The notes below the pieces were generated by a model. That model was not told where the DNA came from and did not search any database. It was given only the letters and a program-made list of their open reading frames with translations. A program made the position numbers and the translations under genes. This document shows positions 53,493 through 63,468 of a DNA stretch of 64,000 nt, one piece after another (position 1 is the stretch's first letter; every line of letters starts with the position of its first letter). The stretch comes from Spirosoma aerolatum (GTDB taxonomy: Bacteria > Bacteroidota > Bacteroidia > Cytophagales > Spirosomataceae): the NCBI RefSeq assembly GCF_002056795.1, contig NZ_CP020104.1:2057001-2121000 (forward strand), in the 5' to 3' direction.

Positions 53493-55202
53493 TTATAAAT
53501 TCCGTGCTTTTAATTGAGCAACGGCATAACTGGCAGCCCGTGCAGTCAGGGCCATGTAGGTTAGCGATGGGTTCACGTTGGAGGATGAGGTCATGCCGGA
53601 ACCGTCGGTTACAAACACGTTTTTGCAGGCATGAACCTGGTTGTACTTGTTCAGTACCGACGTTTTGGGGTCTCTACCCATCCGCGCTGTGCCCATTTCG
53701 TGTATACCCAATCCCATGTGAGCCACTGGGTTATCGTAAGGGGTTACGTTCTTGAACCCGGCGGCTTCGAGCATTTCGGCGGCATCGTTCATGATGTCTT
53801 TCCGCATTGCCCGTTCGTTTTCGCCAAAATCAGCGTCGAATACAAGCTGGGGTAATCCCCACTTATCGGTTTCGGTTTCGCTGAGATAGAATCGGTTATT
53901 TGGGTTAGAAAGCACTTCGCCGAATCCAGTGAGGCTGAACTTCCAGGGGCCGGGTTGGGTCATTCGGGTTTTGAAATCAGCCCCAAATCCCGTTTCAGCC
54001 GCCCCGCGCGACCAGTCGGCCCGGCTGGCTCCACCCTGGTAGCCAAAGCCCCGGAGGTAGCTGCGTTTGTCGGTCCCCCAGTTGCGGAAGCGTGGAATGT
54101 ATAAGCTCCCCGGACGAGCCCCAAAATAATAGTCATTCTCAAACCCTTCCACATCCGCACGGGCACCAATCGCCAGATGGTGATCCATCAGGTTGCGGCC
54201 CAGTTGTTCGCTATCATTGCCCATTCCATTCGGGAAGCGCGACGATTTTGAGTTCATCAGGATCGATGTGGAGCCGACCGTACCCGCATTGAGGAAAATA
54301 AGTTTGGCGTAAAACTCCCGAACTTCGAGCGTATTCTGGTCGATAACCCGTACGCCTTTGGCTTTCTGGGCTTTGTCGTCGTACAGGATTTCTTTGACAA
54401 TGGCGTTGTGGACCATCGTCAGCCGGTTCGTATTCCGGGCGGCTGGTAGGGTAGCGGCCAGTGAACTGAAATAGCCTCCATACGGGCACCCGCGTGTGCA
54501 TCGGTTCCGAAACTGGCAATCGGTTCGACCAACGGCCAGATGCTGGGGCATCGCTTTGGTCAGGTGGGCGACCCGTCCGATGGTGATGGGCCGATTGAGT
54601 TTTTGCGCTACGGATTTCTTCAGGTGGACTTCTGGGGCCGTCATGGCCATGGGTGGTAGAAAATAGCTGTCGGGTAAAACGGCCAACCCTTCGGCCTGCC
54701 CACTGACACCCACAAATTTTTCGACGTAGGTGTACCAGGGCACCAGGTCTTCGTAGCGAATAGGCCAGTCGATCCCGATCCCTTCTTTGGCATTGGCCAG
54801 AAAATCCTGCGGGTTCCAGCGGTAGGTATGTTTGCCCCACAGCAACGACTTGCCGCCTGTGTGATAGGCCCGAATCCAGTTGAACGGGCGTTTCTGGATG
54901 TATGGATTTTCTTTGTCGTTGGCAAATAGGTATTGTGAGCCTTCTTTCGCCGAGAAAAACATGGTGGCATAATGTTCTTCAGCGGCCACGTTTGTGATTC
55001 TACCCCGGTGCGGAAACTCCCAGGGGTCTTTCATGGCGTTTTTGTAATCGGCAACGTGCTTTAATTCATAGCCCCGTTCGAGTACGAGTACATTCAGTCC
55101 TTTTTCGGTAAGTTCTTTGGCAGCCCAGCCGCCCGTCATGCCCGACCCAATCACAATGGCGTCGTAGGTCTGGGCTTTGTCTGCTTTTATATTGAGGTTC
55201 AT
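53493..55202 (-). CDS. GMC-family oxidoreductase (gluconate 2-dehydrogenase large-subunit type)
   Basis: A 569-residue flavoprotein. The FAD-binding motif is VIGSGMTGGWAAKELTEKGL, with LVLERG after it. Further conserved stretches are HTGGKSLLWGKHTYRWNPQD, and at the C-terminus MGLGIHEMGTARMGRDP with the catalytic His and NVNPSLTYMALTARAA. These enzymes oxidise the C2 or C1 hydroxyl of sugars or sugar acids, sending electrons to a cytochrome or quinone. The protein has no signal, but the small subunit encoded upstream has one, so co-export is likely. The gap to that gene holds a palindrome. Confidence 0.88.
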   Translation of the reverse strand: MNLNIKADKAQTYDAIVIGSGMTGGWAAKELTEKGLNVLVLERGYELKHVADYKNAMKDPWEFPHRGRITNVAAEEHYATMFFSAKEGSQYLFANDKENPYIQKRPFNWIRAYHTGGKSLLWGKHTYRWNPQDFLANAKEGIGIDWPIRYEDLVPWYTYVEKFVGVSGQAEGLAVLPDSYFLPPMAMTAPEVHLKKSVAQKLNRPITIGRVAHLTKAMPQHLAVGRTDCQFRNRCTRGCPYGGYFSSLAATLPAARNTNRLTMVHNAIVKEILYDDKAQKAKGVRVIDQNTLEVREFYAKLIFLNAGTVGSTSILMNSKSSRFPNGMGNDSEQLGRNLMDHHLAIGARADVEGFENDYYFGARPGSLYIPRFRNWGTDKRSYLRGFGYQGGASRADWSRGAAETGFGADFKTRMTQPGPWKFSLTGFGEVLSNPNNRFYLSETETDKWGLPQLVFDADFGENERAMRKDIMNDAAEMLEAAGFKNVTPYDNPVAHMGLGIHEMGTARMGRDPKTSVLNKYNQVHACKNVFVTDGSGMTSSSNVNPSLTYMALTARAASYAVAQLKARNL

Positions 55203-55212
55203 AGCTTTTTAC

Positions 55213-55308
55213 AGGAGTGAGGAGTTAGGAGCGAGGGGTGAGCTGCTGACGCAAGCCAATGGCTTCCGGATGGATTCTCACCGCTCAGGCGGCCCGGTCC
55301 TCGCTCCT
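55213..55308. repeat. Intergenic palindrome, AGGAG-type, copy 4
   Basis: Between the small-subunit and GMC genes, the left part holds AGGAGTGAGGAGTTAGGAGC and the core GCTGACGCAAGCC, and the right part TCCTCGCTCCTAC. The arms AGGAGCGAGG and CCTCGCTCCT pair; the rest is degenerate. It is another copy at an internal operon position. Confidence 0.65.
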
Positions 55309-55314
55309 ACATAC

Positions 55315-55869
55315 TTATACTTGATTGCCGTACATGAAATCTTTCTGGCCGGGTTTGATTTTGATGGGTACGAATTTTCCGGGAATGGGCTGGTAATCGA
55401 ACGATGCCTTGATGCCGGGTTCCGATGTAAAGTAACCCAACAAGGTTAACTCTTTCGTTAGGAGCCAGTAAGTGGGCGATGACGACGTTTGTGCTTCGGC
55501 TTCTACCTGTTTGAGCAGTGCCGTTTGCTGATCGGGTGTAAGCGTCAGGAAGTTTTTACGTTCCAGGTCGCTCAAACCCGTCAGGAAGGCATCCTGCACC
55601 GGTTTTTTGTAGCAATCGCGGAGCATAAGGTCGATGAAAGCGGGAACACCGGCATCGATTGCCCCCGGTGTATCGGTTCGTGGTATAATCAGTTCGGCGG
55701 TTCGGGCTACGATTTCGCGTTGGGTCTCGGTCAGAAACGAGTTCGTCTGGTGGCTTGTTCGACCATTCGAAACGAGTTGTTCCCAGCGATTCATGGCCTG
55801 TAGGGTAGGAGCCGAAAGGGTTCCGCCCAGTAACCAGGCTGCTCGTGTTAAGGCGTCCCGTCTGTTCAT
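55315..55869 (-). CDS. Gluconate 2-dehydrogenase subunit 3 family protein
   Basis: A 184-residue small subunit with Tat signal (MNRRDALTRAAWLLGGTLSA). The family pattern includes LTETQREIVARTAELIIPRT, DTPGAIDAGVPAFIDLMLRD and the C-terminal YFTSEPGIKASFDYQPIPGK. In known FAD-dependent sugar dehydrogenases this subunit carries the Tat signal and is needed to export and fold the large GMC subunit. It is encoded directly upstream of its likely partner, in the order expected for the pair. It is the first gene of the operon. Confidence 0.85.
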   Translation of the reverse strand: MNRRDALTRAAWLLGGTLSAPTLQAMNRWEQLVSNGRTSHQTNSFLTETQREIVARTAELIIPRTDTPGAIDAGVPAFIDLMLRDCYKKPVQDAFLTGLSDLERKNFLTLTPDQQTALLKQVEAEAQTSSSPTYWLLTKELTLLGYFTSEPGIKASFDYQPIPGKFVPIKIKPGQKDFMYGNQV

Positions 55870-56388
55870 GTGATGCTATTGATTTCGGTTGATTCGTTCG
55901 TTAGGTAAGTTCTCTGCCCAGTGCCCGTACAAGTTAGGGCACAGTGACTTATGGTAAAGACTGACGAGTTCATTTAATACCCCGTACTAGACTGAATTCT
56001 GCTATTTTTTCTTTATTAACGACCTACAAATGGAGCGAATTGCCCGGTGAAGCTTCTTGCCGAAGGGGCTATTACTTGAGCGCATAACGAAATTGTAAGT
56101 CGGGCAAGGATGGTTCAGCTATCCGTGCTTATTAGGTTGACACCACACGGGCTGCCTTCTGCTTGTCTACACCACAACCGACCCTCTCGGATCATCCACG
56201 CACATAGAGTATATATTCTATTTAATTCGATTTTAATGCCTATCTGCACTGTTAAATTCAATTTTTTGAAAAAATAATGAAAATGGACTAAGTGTTTTTG
56301 GGCCGATTATCGTCTTGATACTACATGATTTGTTGTTCACGAACGATTCAGTGGTCCAATAAGGAATTTTTCTAGAGGAAGTAATCAA
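55870..56388. other. 519-bp divergent intergenic region
   Basis: The space between the divergent small-subunit gene and the sigma factor gene holds no gene. The right-hand 160 bp are AT-rich and probably contain the sigma factor promoter; no consensus -7 element was found. A short GAGTATATATTCTA palindrome lies near 56209-56221. Nothing else was recognised. Confidence 0.4.
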
Positions 56389-57093
56389 ATGAACCAACCG
56401 CTTCATTTACCCATAGAGATGGGACAAGTCCTGCCATTAAGACAACGGCCCGAGTTGGGGTCGGTGTATGTTTTGGAGTCGGAGGAAACAGGTACGCCGT
56501 CTTCTGGAAAGGCGGGTTGGGATAATGAATTATTCCTGCGAAAAGCGTTTCAGGAGGATGTCGAACGCGGAATTAGTCTGCTGTTTCGGCAGTACTACGT
56601 TCTGCTGTGCAGTCATGCGGTTCGGTTTGTGTCGTCGAAAGCCATTGCCGAAGATATCGTCTCGGATATTTTTTATGAGTTTCAGGCAGAGTCGCGTTAC
56701 AAGAGCATCACCAGTTCGTTCCGGGCTTATTTGTTCACGGCGGTTCGTAACCGGGCGTTCGATTATGTACGGGCCGAAATGCGGCATAATACATCCCTGG
56801 AAAATGCCGAGTTGATGCCTGCCCACAAAACCCAGAGTCCCGATTCGATTACGCAATATGAGGAGTTGTATCACGATGTCGAAAATGCCATCAACGCCAT
56901 GCCCGTAAAGCGTCGGCAGATTTACATTATGCACCGCTTTGAGGGCAAAAAATATCAGGAAATAGCCGATGAACTGCACCTGTCCCTACGCACTGTTGAA
57001 GCGCACCTGTTTCAGGCCATGCGGCAAATTCGGAATACATTGAAAGATAAATGGTTGTTAATTATCTGCCTGTTAGGCCATTTCTGGCATTAA
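56389..57093 (+). CDS. ECF RNA polymerase sigma factor of the SusCD locus
   Basis: A 234-residue sigma factor. Sigma2 has LLFRQYYVLLCSHAVRFVSS, KAIAEDIVSDIFYEFQAESR and SFRAYLFTAVRNRAFDYVRA. Sigma4 has AMPVKRRQIYIMHRFEGKKY and QEIADELHLSLRTVEAHLFQ. The first 40 residues are an extra N-terminal stretch. The hydrophobic end LLIICLLGHFWH is unusual but seen in Bacteroidota sigma factors. It is followed by an anti-sigma FecR gene and SusC/SusD genes, so it most likely drives them when the matching glycan is sensed. Confidence 0.9.
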   Translation: MNQPLHLPIEMGQVLPLRQRPELGSVYVLESEETGTPSSGKAGWDNELFLRKAFQEDVERGISLLFRQYYVLLCSHAVRFVSSKAIAEDIVSDIFYEFQAESRYKSITSSFRAYLFTAVRNRAFDYVRAEMRHNTSLENAELMPAHKTQSPDSITQYEELYHDVENAINAMPVKRRQIYIMHRFEGKKYQEIADELHLSLRTVEAHLFQAMRQIRNTLKDKWLLIICLLGHFWH

Positions 57094-57166
57094 TATCCTA
57101 TTTTTCACTATGATGACTACGTGTTTTTTGTGTTGAAATCGTCATGATAGCATTAACATTTTATCG

Positions 57167-58180
57167 ATGAAAACTCAGGTATCGAAAGAATCACTTCTCA
57201 ACTACTTTGCAGGCCGGGCTACGGCTCTGCAAAAGCAGGCTATTGACGAGTGGGCAAAAGAAGAGGATAACCGCGAGCTGTTTTTCGAATGTCTGGCGAT
57301 GTGGGAAAGTGAAAACCCGCAATTCATTGCCGACGACCGGAAAGCCCTGGAGCGGCATCGTCAGCGGATGCTCGGCGGAGTAGCACGAGAGGTAGAGACG
57401 GAATCCACCCCAATTGAAGAGCCTGTTACACAACGAATTGGTTCAACCTGGTCGGGCTGGCTGGTAGCGGCTTCGGTTAGTTTGCTCATGCTGGTCGGTG
57501 GTTATGTGTTCCGGGATACGATCCGCTACACCACTTTCGAAACCGCCTTTGGCCAAACCCGGTCGCTGACGCTATCCGATGGAAGCCAGATTACGCTGAA
57601 TGCCAATTCCTCTTTGCGGGTTCCTCGGTTTGGCTTTGGGCAGAAAACGCGGGAGGTCGTTTTGGCGGGTGAGGCCGATTTTTCCATTAAGCATATGCCC
57701 AACCATCAGCATTTTGTAGTGCGGACCGATAAGCATTTTGACGTCGTGGTGCTGGGTACGGAATTTATGGTGAATACCCGCGAGCAAACGAAAAAAGTGG
57801 TGCTCAACAAAGGCAAAGTCCAGCTATTGTACCAGGAAGGGCAGACCAATAAACAGCTCACGATGAAGCCCGGCAATCTGGTTACCTTCGACAATACCGG
57901 AAAAGTAAGCCTAAAACTGACCGAGAAACCGGAAAATTATAGCTCCTGGAAAGAGCATCGCTACGTATTCGATGGGACTACACTTTCCGAAATCGGGACC
58001 CTGTTTAAAGAGAACTACGGTATCGTGTTGCAAATTCCTGACAAAACACTGGCTCAGGAGACCATTTCGGGCGCTTTTAAAGCCTATAGTGCCGATGAAC
58101 TGCTTGAGACTCTGACAAGTATAGCCAACCTGAACTACCGACAACAAGGCGATACCATCATTATAACCCAGAATCATTAA
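57167..58180 (+). CDS. FecR-family anti-sigma factor
   Basis: A 337-residue transmembrane regulator. The N-terminal 90 residues are the cytoplasmic, sigma-binding part; the membrane segment is WLVAASVSLLMLVGGYVF (about 98-115). The FecR domain is ETAFGQTRSLTLSDGSQITL, SSLRVPRF, REVVLAGEADFSIKHM, then RTDKHFDVVVLGTEFMV (about 127-200), and a DUF4974-like end, FKENYGIVLQIPDKTLAQET, closes it. It relays signals from the SusC receptor's N-terminal signalling domain to the sigma factor encoded 73 bp upstream. Confidence 0.92.
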   Translation: MKTQVSKESLLNYFAGRATALQKQAIDEWAKEEDNRELFFECLAMWESENPQFIADDRKALERHRQRMLGGVAREVETESTPIEEPVTQRIGSTWSGWLVAASVSLLMLVGGYVFRDTIRYTTFETAFGQTRSLTLSDGSQITLNANSSLRVPRFGFGQKTREVVLAGEADFSIKHMPNHQHFVVRTDKHFDVVVLGTEFMVNTREQTKKVVLNKGKVQLLYQEGQTNKQLTMKPGNLVTFDNTGKVSLKLTEKPENYSSWKEHRYVFDGTTLSEIGTLFKENYGIVLQIPDKTLAQETISGAFKAYSADELLETLTSIANLNYRQQGDTIIITQNH

Positions 58181-58201
58181 CCAAGAACCCCTTAACTAAT
58201 T

Positions 58202-61200
58202 ATGAAAAAACTGATACGTCTGCTACTCCTTTTCGGGGTAGTCCTGGGAGGAGTACGGCCGGGATTTTCGCAGGTGCTGGCCAAAGCCCAACAACTTCAG
58301 CAGCGGGACACCTACCCGAAAGGGGCAGCCCTGAAGTTGAAGGATGTCCTCAAAAAGTTGCAGGACCATTACGAGGTCGATATTCTTTTTTTCGACCGGA
58401 ATGTGGAAGGAATGGTTGTGACCGAGAACACCATCAACTTCAACGCGAACATTGAGCAGAACCTCAATGCGGTGCTGAAGCCGCTTGGCCTGCGCTACAA
58501 GAAAGTGAGAAATGGTGGCTATGTGGTGATGACAAAAGAGCCCGCCGGAAAGGCTGATGCCAGCAGTAGTCAGAATGCTACGTTGCTTCAGGAGCTTCAA
58601 ACCAAATCCGATCAGGAAACGGATAGCCGCGAATCGGCGCTGACCCTTCCTTCCCGGTTACCATCGGAGCTTAAACTGGCCGATATTCCGGTTCAGGGAA
58701 CAGTCATAGACGATAAGGGGGAGGGGTTGCCGGGGGTAAGTATTGTCATTAAAGGGTCGCAGAAAGGAACCACCACGGATGCGCTGGGAAAGTACCGACT
58801 GGATGTGCCGAACGCATCCGCCGTGCTGATATTCAGTTACGTAGGCTATCTGGCGCAGGAAGTTACGGTGGGTAATCAGACAACCCTCGATGTGACCCTG
58901 AAAGCCGATAACAAAACCCTCGACGAAATTGTGGTAGTGGGCTATGGTACAGTTAAAAAGAAAGATCTGACGGGCTCGGTTGGGGTGATCAGCAACAAGG
59001 AAATTAAAGATCTGGGTGTCACCCGAATTGAACAGGGGTTGGCCGGACGGGTCGCCGGGGTTCAGGTAAAAGTTGTTTCGGGTGAACCGGGTGCTGCTCC
59101 ACAAATCCGTGTGCGGGGTATTGGGAGTATTTCGGCAGGAGCCAGTCCACTGTATGTGGTCGATGGCTTCCCCACCGACAATATCCAGACCCTGAACCCC
59201 AACGATATTGAAACACTGGATATTCTGAAAGATGCGTCGGCCACGGCTATTTACGGGTCGCGGGGCTCCAATGGTGTAGTCATTATTACGACCAAACGAG
59301 GTAAGGCCGGTAAAGCCAATATCACGCTCGATACCTACTACGGCTGGCAGAGTGTATCGAAAGTGCCCATTATGAAGAATTCGAAAGAACAGGCTCAGTT
59401 CTTCTACGATGGCATGCGTAACAAAAATATGGATGCCGGCAAAGATGTATCGGGGCCACCAACCTCCTGGGCCACCCCTGTACCAGCCATCATCATGGAT
59501 GTGCTGGAAGGCCGGAACACCACCGACGAAAATTCATTGAATAAAGTACTGGTCACAGCGCCCCAGCGTCAGATTCAGCTATCGGCAACGGGTGGTTCGG
59601 AAAACATCCGCTATGCCGTCAGCGGTGAATATTTCAATCAGGACGGTATTATTATCAATAGCGGTTTCAAGCGGTATTCGATGCGTTCCAATATCGACGC
59701 GCAGTTGTCCAAACGTTTAGCCCTCAAAGTAAGTCTTAATCCTGCGTATACAGAGTTACGTTCCCTTCCCTCAACGGGCGTGAGTGGTGGAACAGCCAGT
59801 ACGCTGGGTATTGTTGCGTCTACCTTGCAAATTCACAATTTCCGTCCTTTATTGAATCCAGACGGAAGCTATTTTAATTATGCTGGTCTGGCCGATATGG
59901 CCGACATCTACAATCCACTTGCCGTAGCTCAGGAAACGATCACATCACAGAAAAACCTTCGATTGTTGGGGAATGTCAATCTGGAATACCAGATTATCAA
60001 TGATTTAAAATTCAATGTACTCCTGGGCGGTAGCCTGCTGACCAACAAAGGCATGTACTTTCGTCCGCAACGGGCTTATTTTGCCAACGAGCTGCCAACA
60101 GGTACGGATAATGCAGGGCTGATTACCAACTGGCTGACGGAGTATACGCTGAACTATAACAAAACCGTCAATAAACACTCGATTGCGGCCTTAGCGGGTT
60201 TTACGGCCCAGAAAGAACGGGGCGAAACCAGCTCCATGACGAGCAATAAGTTTCCGAACAACCTGGTGCCTACGCTGAGTGCCGTGGGTGGATTGATCAC
60301 GAACGGAACGGCCAACATCTACGAATGGTCGCTGGTATCGTATCTGGCGCGGGTTAATTACAACTACAACAGCAAGTATTACCTGACCTCCTCGATTCGG
60401 ACCGATGGCTCGTCGCGGTTCGGTACGCAGAACAAATACGGCATATTTCCGTCGCTGGCCGTGGCCTGGCGTATTTCGGATGAAGCGTTCCTGAAAAACC
60501 GACCTGAAATCACGGAGCTGAAACTTCGGGCCAGTTATGGCGTAACGGGCAATAACAACATTGGTAACTACGACCAGTATGCGACCGTCAGTTACGAAAA
60601 CTATGGCCTGGGCAATAGCGTAGCGACGGCCATTGCGCCCGGTCGGATTGCGAACCCAAGCCTGACCTGGGAAACCCAGAGTTCGCTGAACTTCGGGGTC
60701 GATGCCAGTTTCTTTAATAGCCGGATTACGGCCTCCATCGACCATTTTACCTCGCACAACACCAATCTGCTGCTGAACGTAAACATCCCGAACAACACGG
60801 GTTTCAGTACGGCGTTGCAGAACATCGGCGAGGTCAAAAACACAGGCTGGGAGTTTGTACTCGGAACGGTCAATATAGACCGGAAAATCAAATGGTCGAC
60901 TGACTTTAACCTGTCTACCTACCGCAACAAGGTGGTCAAATTAGGGCCGCAGGGGGACCCGATCTATTCAGGCAACAACGTAACCATGATTGGGCAGCCC
61001 ATCGGGATGTTCTATGGCTGGCTGGTCGATGGAATTTTTAAAACGCAGGCTGACCTGGATCGGGGACCCATTTATAACCCCGGTGGCAGCGACCGTTCAC
61101 GCGTTGGCGACATTCGGTTCGTCGATATTAACGGGGATGGGGTTATCACCAATGCGGATAAAACCATCATGGGCTCGCCCTATCCTGACTTCTTCTACGG

Positions 61201-61687
61201 TATGACCAACCGGGTTACCTATAAAAACCTGAGCCTGAGCGTCAGCCTGCAAGGATCGAAAGGGAACATGATCTACAATACCTCGCGGGGTGGTGGCAAC
61301 AGCGGCCGGGCGCGGGTACGGGGGTATGCGTTCAGCAACAACTACTGGAAATCGGAACAGGACCCCGGCGATGGCAAAACCCCCCGGCCCAACGATACGC
61401 CAACGGGTGGGGTTCGCCTGCCGAGTCAGTTGTTTCTGGATACAGGTACGTATCTGCGAATCAACAACATAACGGTAGCGTACGTCGTTCCATCGACCAT
61501 TACCCAGAAGCTCAAACTGAACTCCCTGCGGGTGTATGTCAACGCCAATAACCCGTTCATCTTCACGAAGAACACGGCATTTAACCCGGATGTGAGTACG
61601 ACCGAAAATCCGTTAACGCCAGGGGTAGAGGCCAACGATTACCCACTGCCCAAAAGCCTGATGATTGGTTTGAATGTAGGATTTTGA
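58202..61687 (+). CDS. SusC/RagA-type TonB-dependent receptor with STN signalling domain
   Basis: A 1161-residue outer membrane receptor that imports oligosaccharides. A signal peptide is followed by the STN (secretin/TonB N-terminal) domain DVLKKLQDHYEVDILFFDRN with GLRYKKVRNGGYVVM, which touches the FecR anti-sigma. Then come a CarboxypepD_reg-like domain (GTVIDDKGEGLPGVSIVIKG, about 165-235), the SusC motif DEIVVVGYGTVKKKDLTGSV, the plug with LKDASATAIYGSRGSNGVVI and the 22-stranded barrel ending LMIGLNVGF. It pairs with the SusD protein encoded next, 32 bp downstream. Confidence 0.95.
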   Translation: MKKLIRLLLLFGVVLGGVRPGFSQVLAKAQQLQQRDTYPKGAALKLKDVLKKLQDHYEVDILFFDRNVEGMVVTENTINFNANIEQNLNAVLKPLGLRYKKVRNGGYVVMTKEPAGKADASSSQNATLLQELQTKSDQETDSRESALTLPSRLPSELKLADIPVQGTVIDDKGEGLPGVSIVIKGSQKGTTTDALGKYRLDVPNASAVLIFSYVGYLAQEVTVGNQTTLDVTLKADNKTLDEIVVVGYGTVKKKDLTGSVGVISNKEIKDLGVTRIEQGLAGRVAGVQVKVVSGEPGAAPQIRVRGIGSISAGASPLYVVDGFPTDNIQTLNPNDIETLDILKDASATAIYGSRGSNGVVIITTKRGKAGKANITLDTYYGWQSVSKVPIMKNSKEQAQFFYDGMRNKNMDAGKDVSGPPTSWATPVPAIIMDVLEGRNTTDENSLNKVLVTAPQRQIQLSATGGSENIRYAVSGEYFNQDGIIINSGFKRYSMRSNIDAQLSKRLALKVSLNPAYTELRSLPSTGVSGGTASTLGIVASTLQIHNFRPLLNPDGSYFNYAGLADMADIYNPLAVAQETITSQKNLRLLGNVNLEYQIINDLKFNVLLGGSLLTNKGMYFRPQRAYFANELPTGTDNAGLITNWLTEYTLNYNKTVNKHSIAALAGFTAQKERGETSSMTSNKFPNNLVPTLSAVGGLITNGTANIYEWSLVSYLARVNYNYNSKYYLTSSIRTDGSSRFGTQNKYGIFPSLAVAWRISDEAFLKNRPEITELKLRASYGVTGNNNIGNYDQYATVSYENYGLGNSVATAIAPGRIANPSLTWETQSSLNFGVDASFFNSRITASIDHFTSHNTNLLLNVNIPNNTGFSTALQNIGEVKNTGWEFVLGTVNIDRKIKWSTDFNLSTYRNKVVKLGPQGDPIYSGNNVTMIGQPIGMFYGWLVDGIFKTQADLDRGPIYNPGGSDRSRVGDIRFVDINGDGVITNADKTIMGSPYPDFFYGMTNRVTYKNLSLSVSLQGSKGNMIYNTSRGGGNSGRARVRGYAFSNNYWKSEQDPGDGKTPRPNDTPTGGVRLPSQLFLDTGTYLRINNITVAYVVPSTITQKLKLNSLRVYVNANNPFIFTKNTAFNPDVSTTENPLTPGVEANDYPLPKSLMIGLNVGF

Positions 61688-61719
61688 GCCGTATCATACC
61701 AACTAAACGACTTAGCCAA

Positions 61720-63159
61720 ATGAAAAAGATAATTTGTCTACTTACGCTGGCATCGGTGCTTACCACGTCGTGCCAAAAGAGTTTCATCGAATTGAATCCC
61801 ATTTCCACCGTTAGTGTGGATGCCGTTTACAAAACGGATAAAGACTTTCAGGATGCTGTGGTGGGTATCTATGCCATGCTGCGGAATCAGTATCAGGACT
61901 TCTGGATCTTTGGTGATCTGCGGGCCGATGATTCCTGGCACGCGCTGGGCAACGACGCTTTCCTGGTATCGGTCGATAAGTTCAACATGAACAGCGATGC
62001 TAACCTGATGATTTCGACCTGGCGGAACTATTACAGCGCCATCAACCGGGCCAATCTGGTTCTGTCGAAACTGGAAACGGCCGATCCGGCTGTGGTAACG
62101 AACAAAGATCGGCATGTGGGGGAAGCCAGGTTTCTGCGCGCGTTTGCCTACTTCGATCTGGTGCGCATTTTTGGCGATGTGCCATTAAACACCAAGCCGA
62201 CAACGGCCGACGAAGGGTATACGAAAGTTCGGGAGAAGGTCGATAAGATTTATGATGAGGTAATCATTAAAGATCTGATGGAAGCCGAAACGAAGCTGCC
62301 TGCCAAATACACGGGCGTCGATGTAGGCCGTGCGACTAAAGGGGCTGCGAAGGCTATTCTGGGACGTGTGTACATGACCCGTAAGGATTTCGTAAAGGCC
62401 GAAGCCAAGCTTCAGGAAGTGACTACATTGGGCTACGCACTCCTGCCGAACTATAGCGATCTGTTCGACTACACCAAAGATGAACACCATAGCGAGTATA
62501 TCTTCGATATTGAGTATCAGGACGGTAACCTGGGTGCAGGCAGCGGTTTTTCAAACAAGTTTCTGCCAAAATCGGCCAACTCGGCCGCCGAAGCCTTCTA
62601 CGGTATAAAAGGTGGGGCAGGTGAGCAGAATACGCCCACGCTGGCACTGTTCGATTCTTTCGATCCGAAAGACCCCCGACGCGACATTACCGTAGCCAAA
62701 GGATACACGGACAACAATGGGGTATTTCAGGGCTTCCTGCAGATTGCCACCTTTACGAAGAAATACCTGGCGGCCACTAATTCGCTGAACGACAGCAAAG
62801 CAAACTGGAAAGTAATCCGCTATGCCGATGTGCTGCTGATGTATGCCGAAGCCCTGAATGAAAACGGCAAAACCGATCAGGCGCTTACCTATCTGAACCA
62901 GGTGCGTACGCGGGCCAAAATGCCAGCTTACCCGACCATGACGAAAGACCTGCTACGGACGAAGATTTACGACGAACGTGTCTACGAACTGTCGATGGAG
63001 GGCGTTCGCTGGTTCGACCTCGCCCGGACGGGCCGTCTGGACGCGGTGATGGGGCCACTGGGCTACAAACCGTTCAACGCCCTCTTTCCGATTCCACTGG
63101 TCGAAATTCAGATTATCAATAACCCATCGGTTCTGCCACAAAATCCGGGGTATAGTTGA
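61720..63159 (+). CDS. SusD/RagB-type surface glycan-binding lipoprotein
   Basis: From the ATG at 61720 the product is 479 residues, with signal MKKIICLLTLASVLTTSC and lipidated Cys18. The SusD/RagB pattern includes FIELNPISTVSVDAVYKTDK, VGEARFLRAFAYFDLVRIFG, VIRYADVLLMYAEALNENGK and the C-terminal VYELSMEGVRWFDLARTGRL. It lies on the SusC barrel and hands oligosaccharides to it. The start at 61684 would add 12 residues before the signal, so the shorter start is used. Confidence 0.95.
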   Translation: MKKIICLLTLASVLTTSCQKSFIELNPISTVSVDAVYKTDKDFQDAVVGIYAMLRNQYQDFWIFGDLRADDSWHALGNDAFLVSVDKFNMNSDANLMISTWRNYYSAINRANLVLSKLETADPAVVTNKDRHVGEARFLRAFAYFDLVRIFGDVPLNTKPTTADEGYTKVREKVDKIYDEVIIKDLMEAETKLPAKYTGVDVGRATKGAAKAILGRVYMTRKDFVKAEAKLQEVTTLGYALLPNYSDLFDYTKDEHHSEYIFDIEYQDGNLGAGSGFSNKFLPKSANSAAEAFYGIKGGAGEQNTPTLALFDSFDPKDPRRDITVAKGYTDNNGVFQGFLQIATFTKKYLAATNSLNDSKANWKVIRYADVLLMYAEALNENGKTDQALTYLNQVRTRAKMPAYPTMTKDLLRTKIYDERVYELSMEGVRWFDLARTGRLDAVMGPLGYKPFNALFPIPLVEIQIINNPSVLPQNPGYS

Positions 63160-63468
63160 TTGGTTTTCCCCTTATCCCTCTCTCAAAACTAATCGTATAG
63201 GGTTTTTGAGAATCGTATTTAATCCATTGTAACCTAGTTTTTTGTCATTCCGATGAACGAGGAATCTTAAATTACCCCTATTTGAGAGTAAGGAAGCCTT
63301 AAGATTCCTCGTTCATCGGAATGACAAAAAAGCCTCAAAGCCTTACTTTACACTGTATTAAAATACCCCTAAATAAGAGCTTCGTTCATTTATGTGAACC
63401 CCTACAAGATTAGCCTAAAGGGGTAGGGGCCTATAAAAAACGTATTCCGAACCTTCCTTTTCTCAGCT
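63160..63468. other. 309-bp gap between SusD and GH92 genes
   Basis: Apart from the long palindrome at 63238-63331, no gene or clear promoter was recognised. The palindrome could act as a terminator or attenuator between SusD and the GH92 gene. Confidence 0.5.
63238..63331. repeat. Intergenic palindrome, GTCAT-type, copy 3
   Basis: Perfect 33-nt arms, 63238-63270 and 63299-63331, loop of 28 nt. The arm is TTTTTTGTCATTCCGATGAA followed by CGAGGAATCTTAA. It is the third full copy and again has its own arm sequence, fully self-complementary. Confidence 0.9.

Noticed and set aside
60191..60757. A 188-codon minus-strand frame inside susC
   Set aside because: Antisense shadow of the SusC barrel, caused by strong codon bias.
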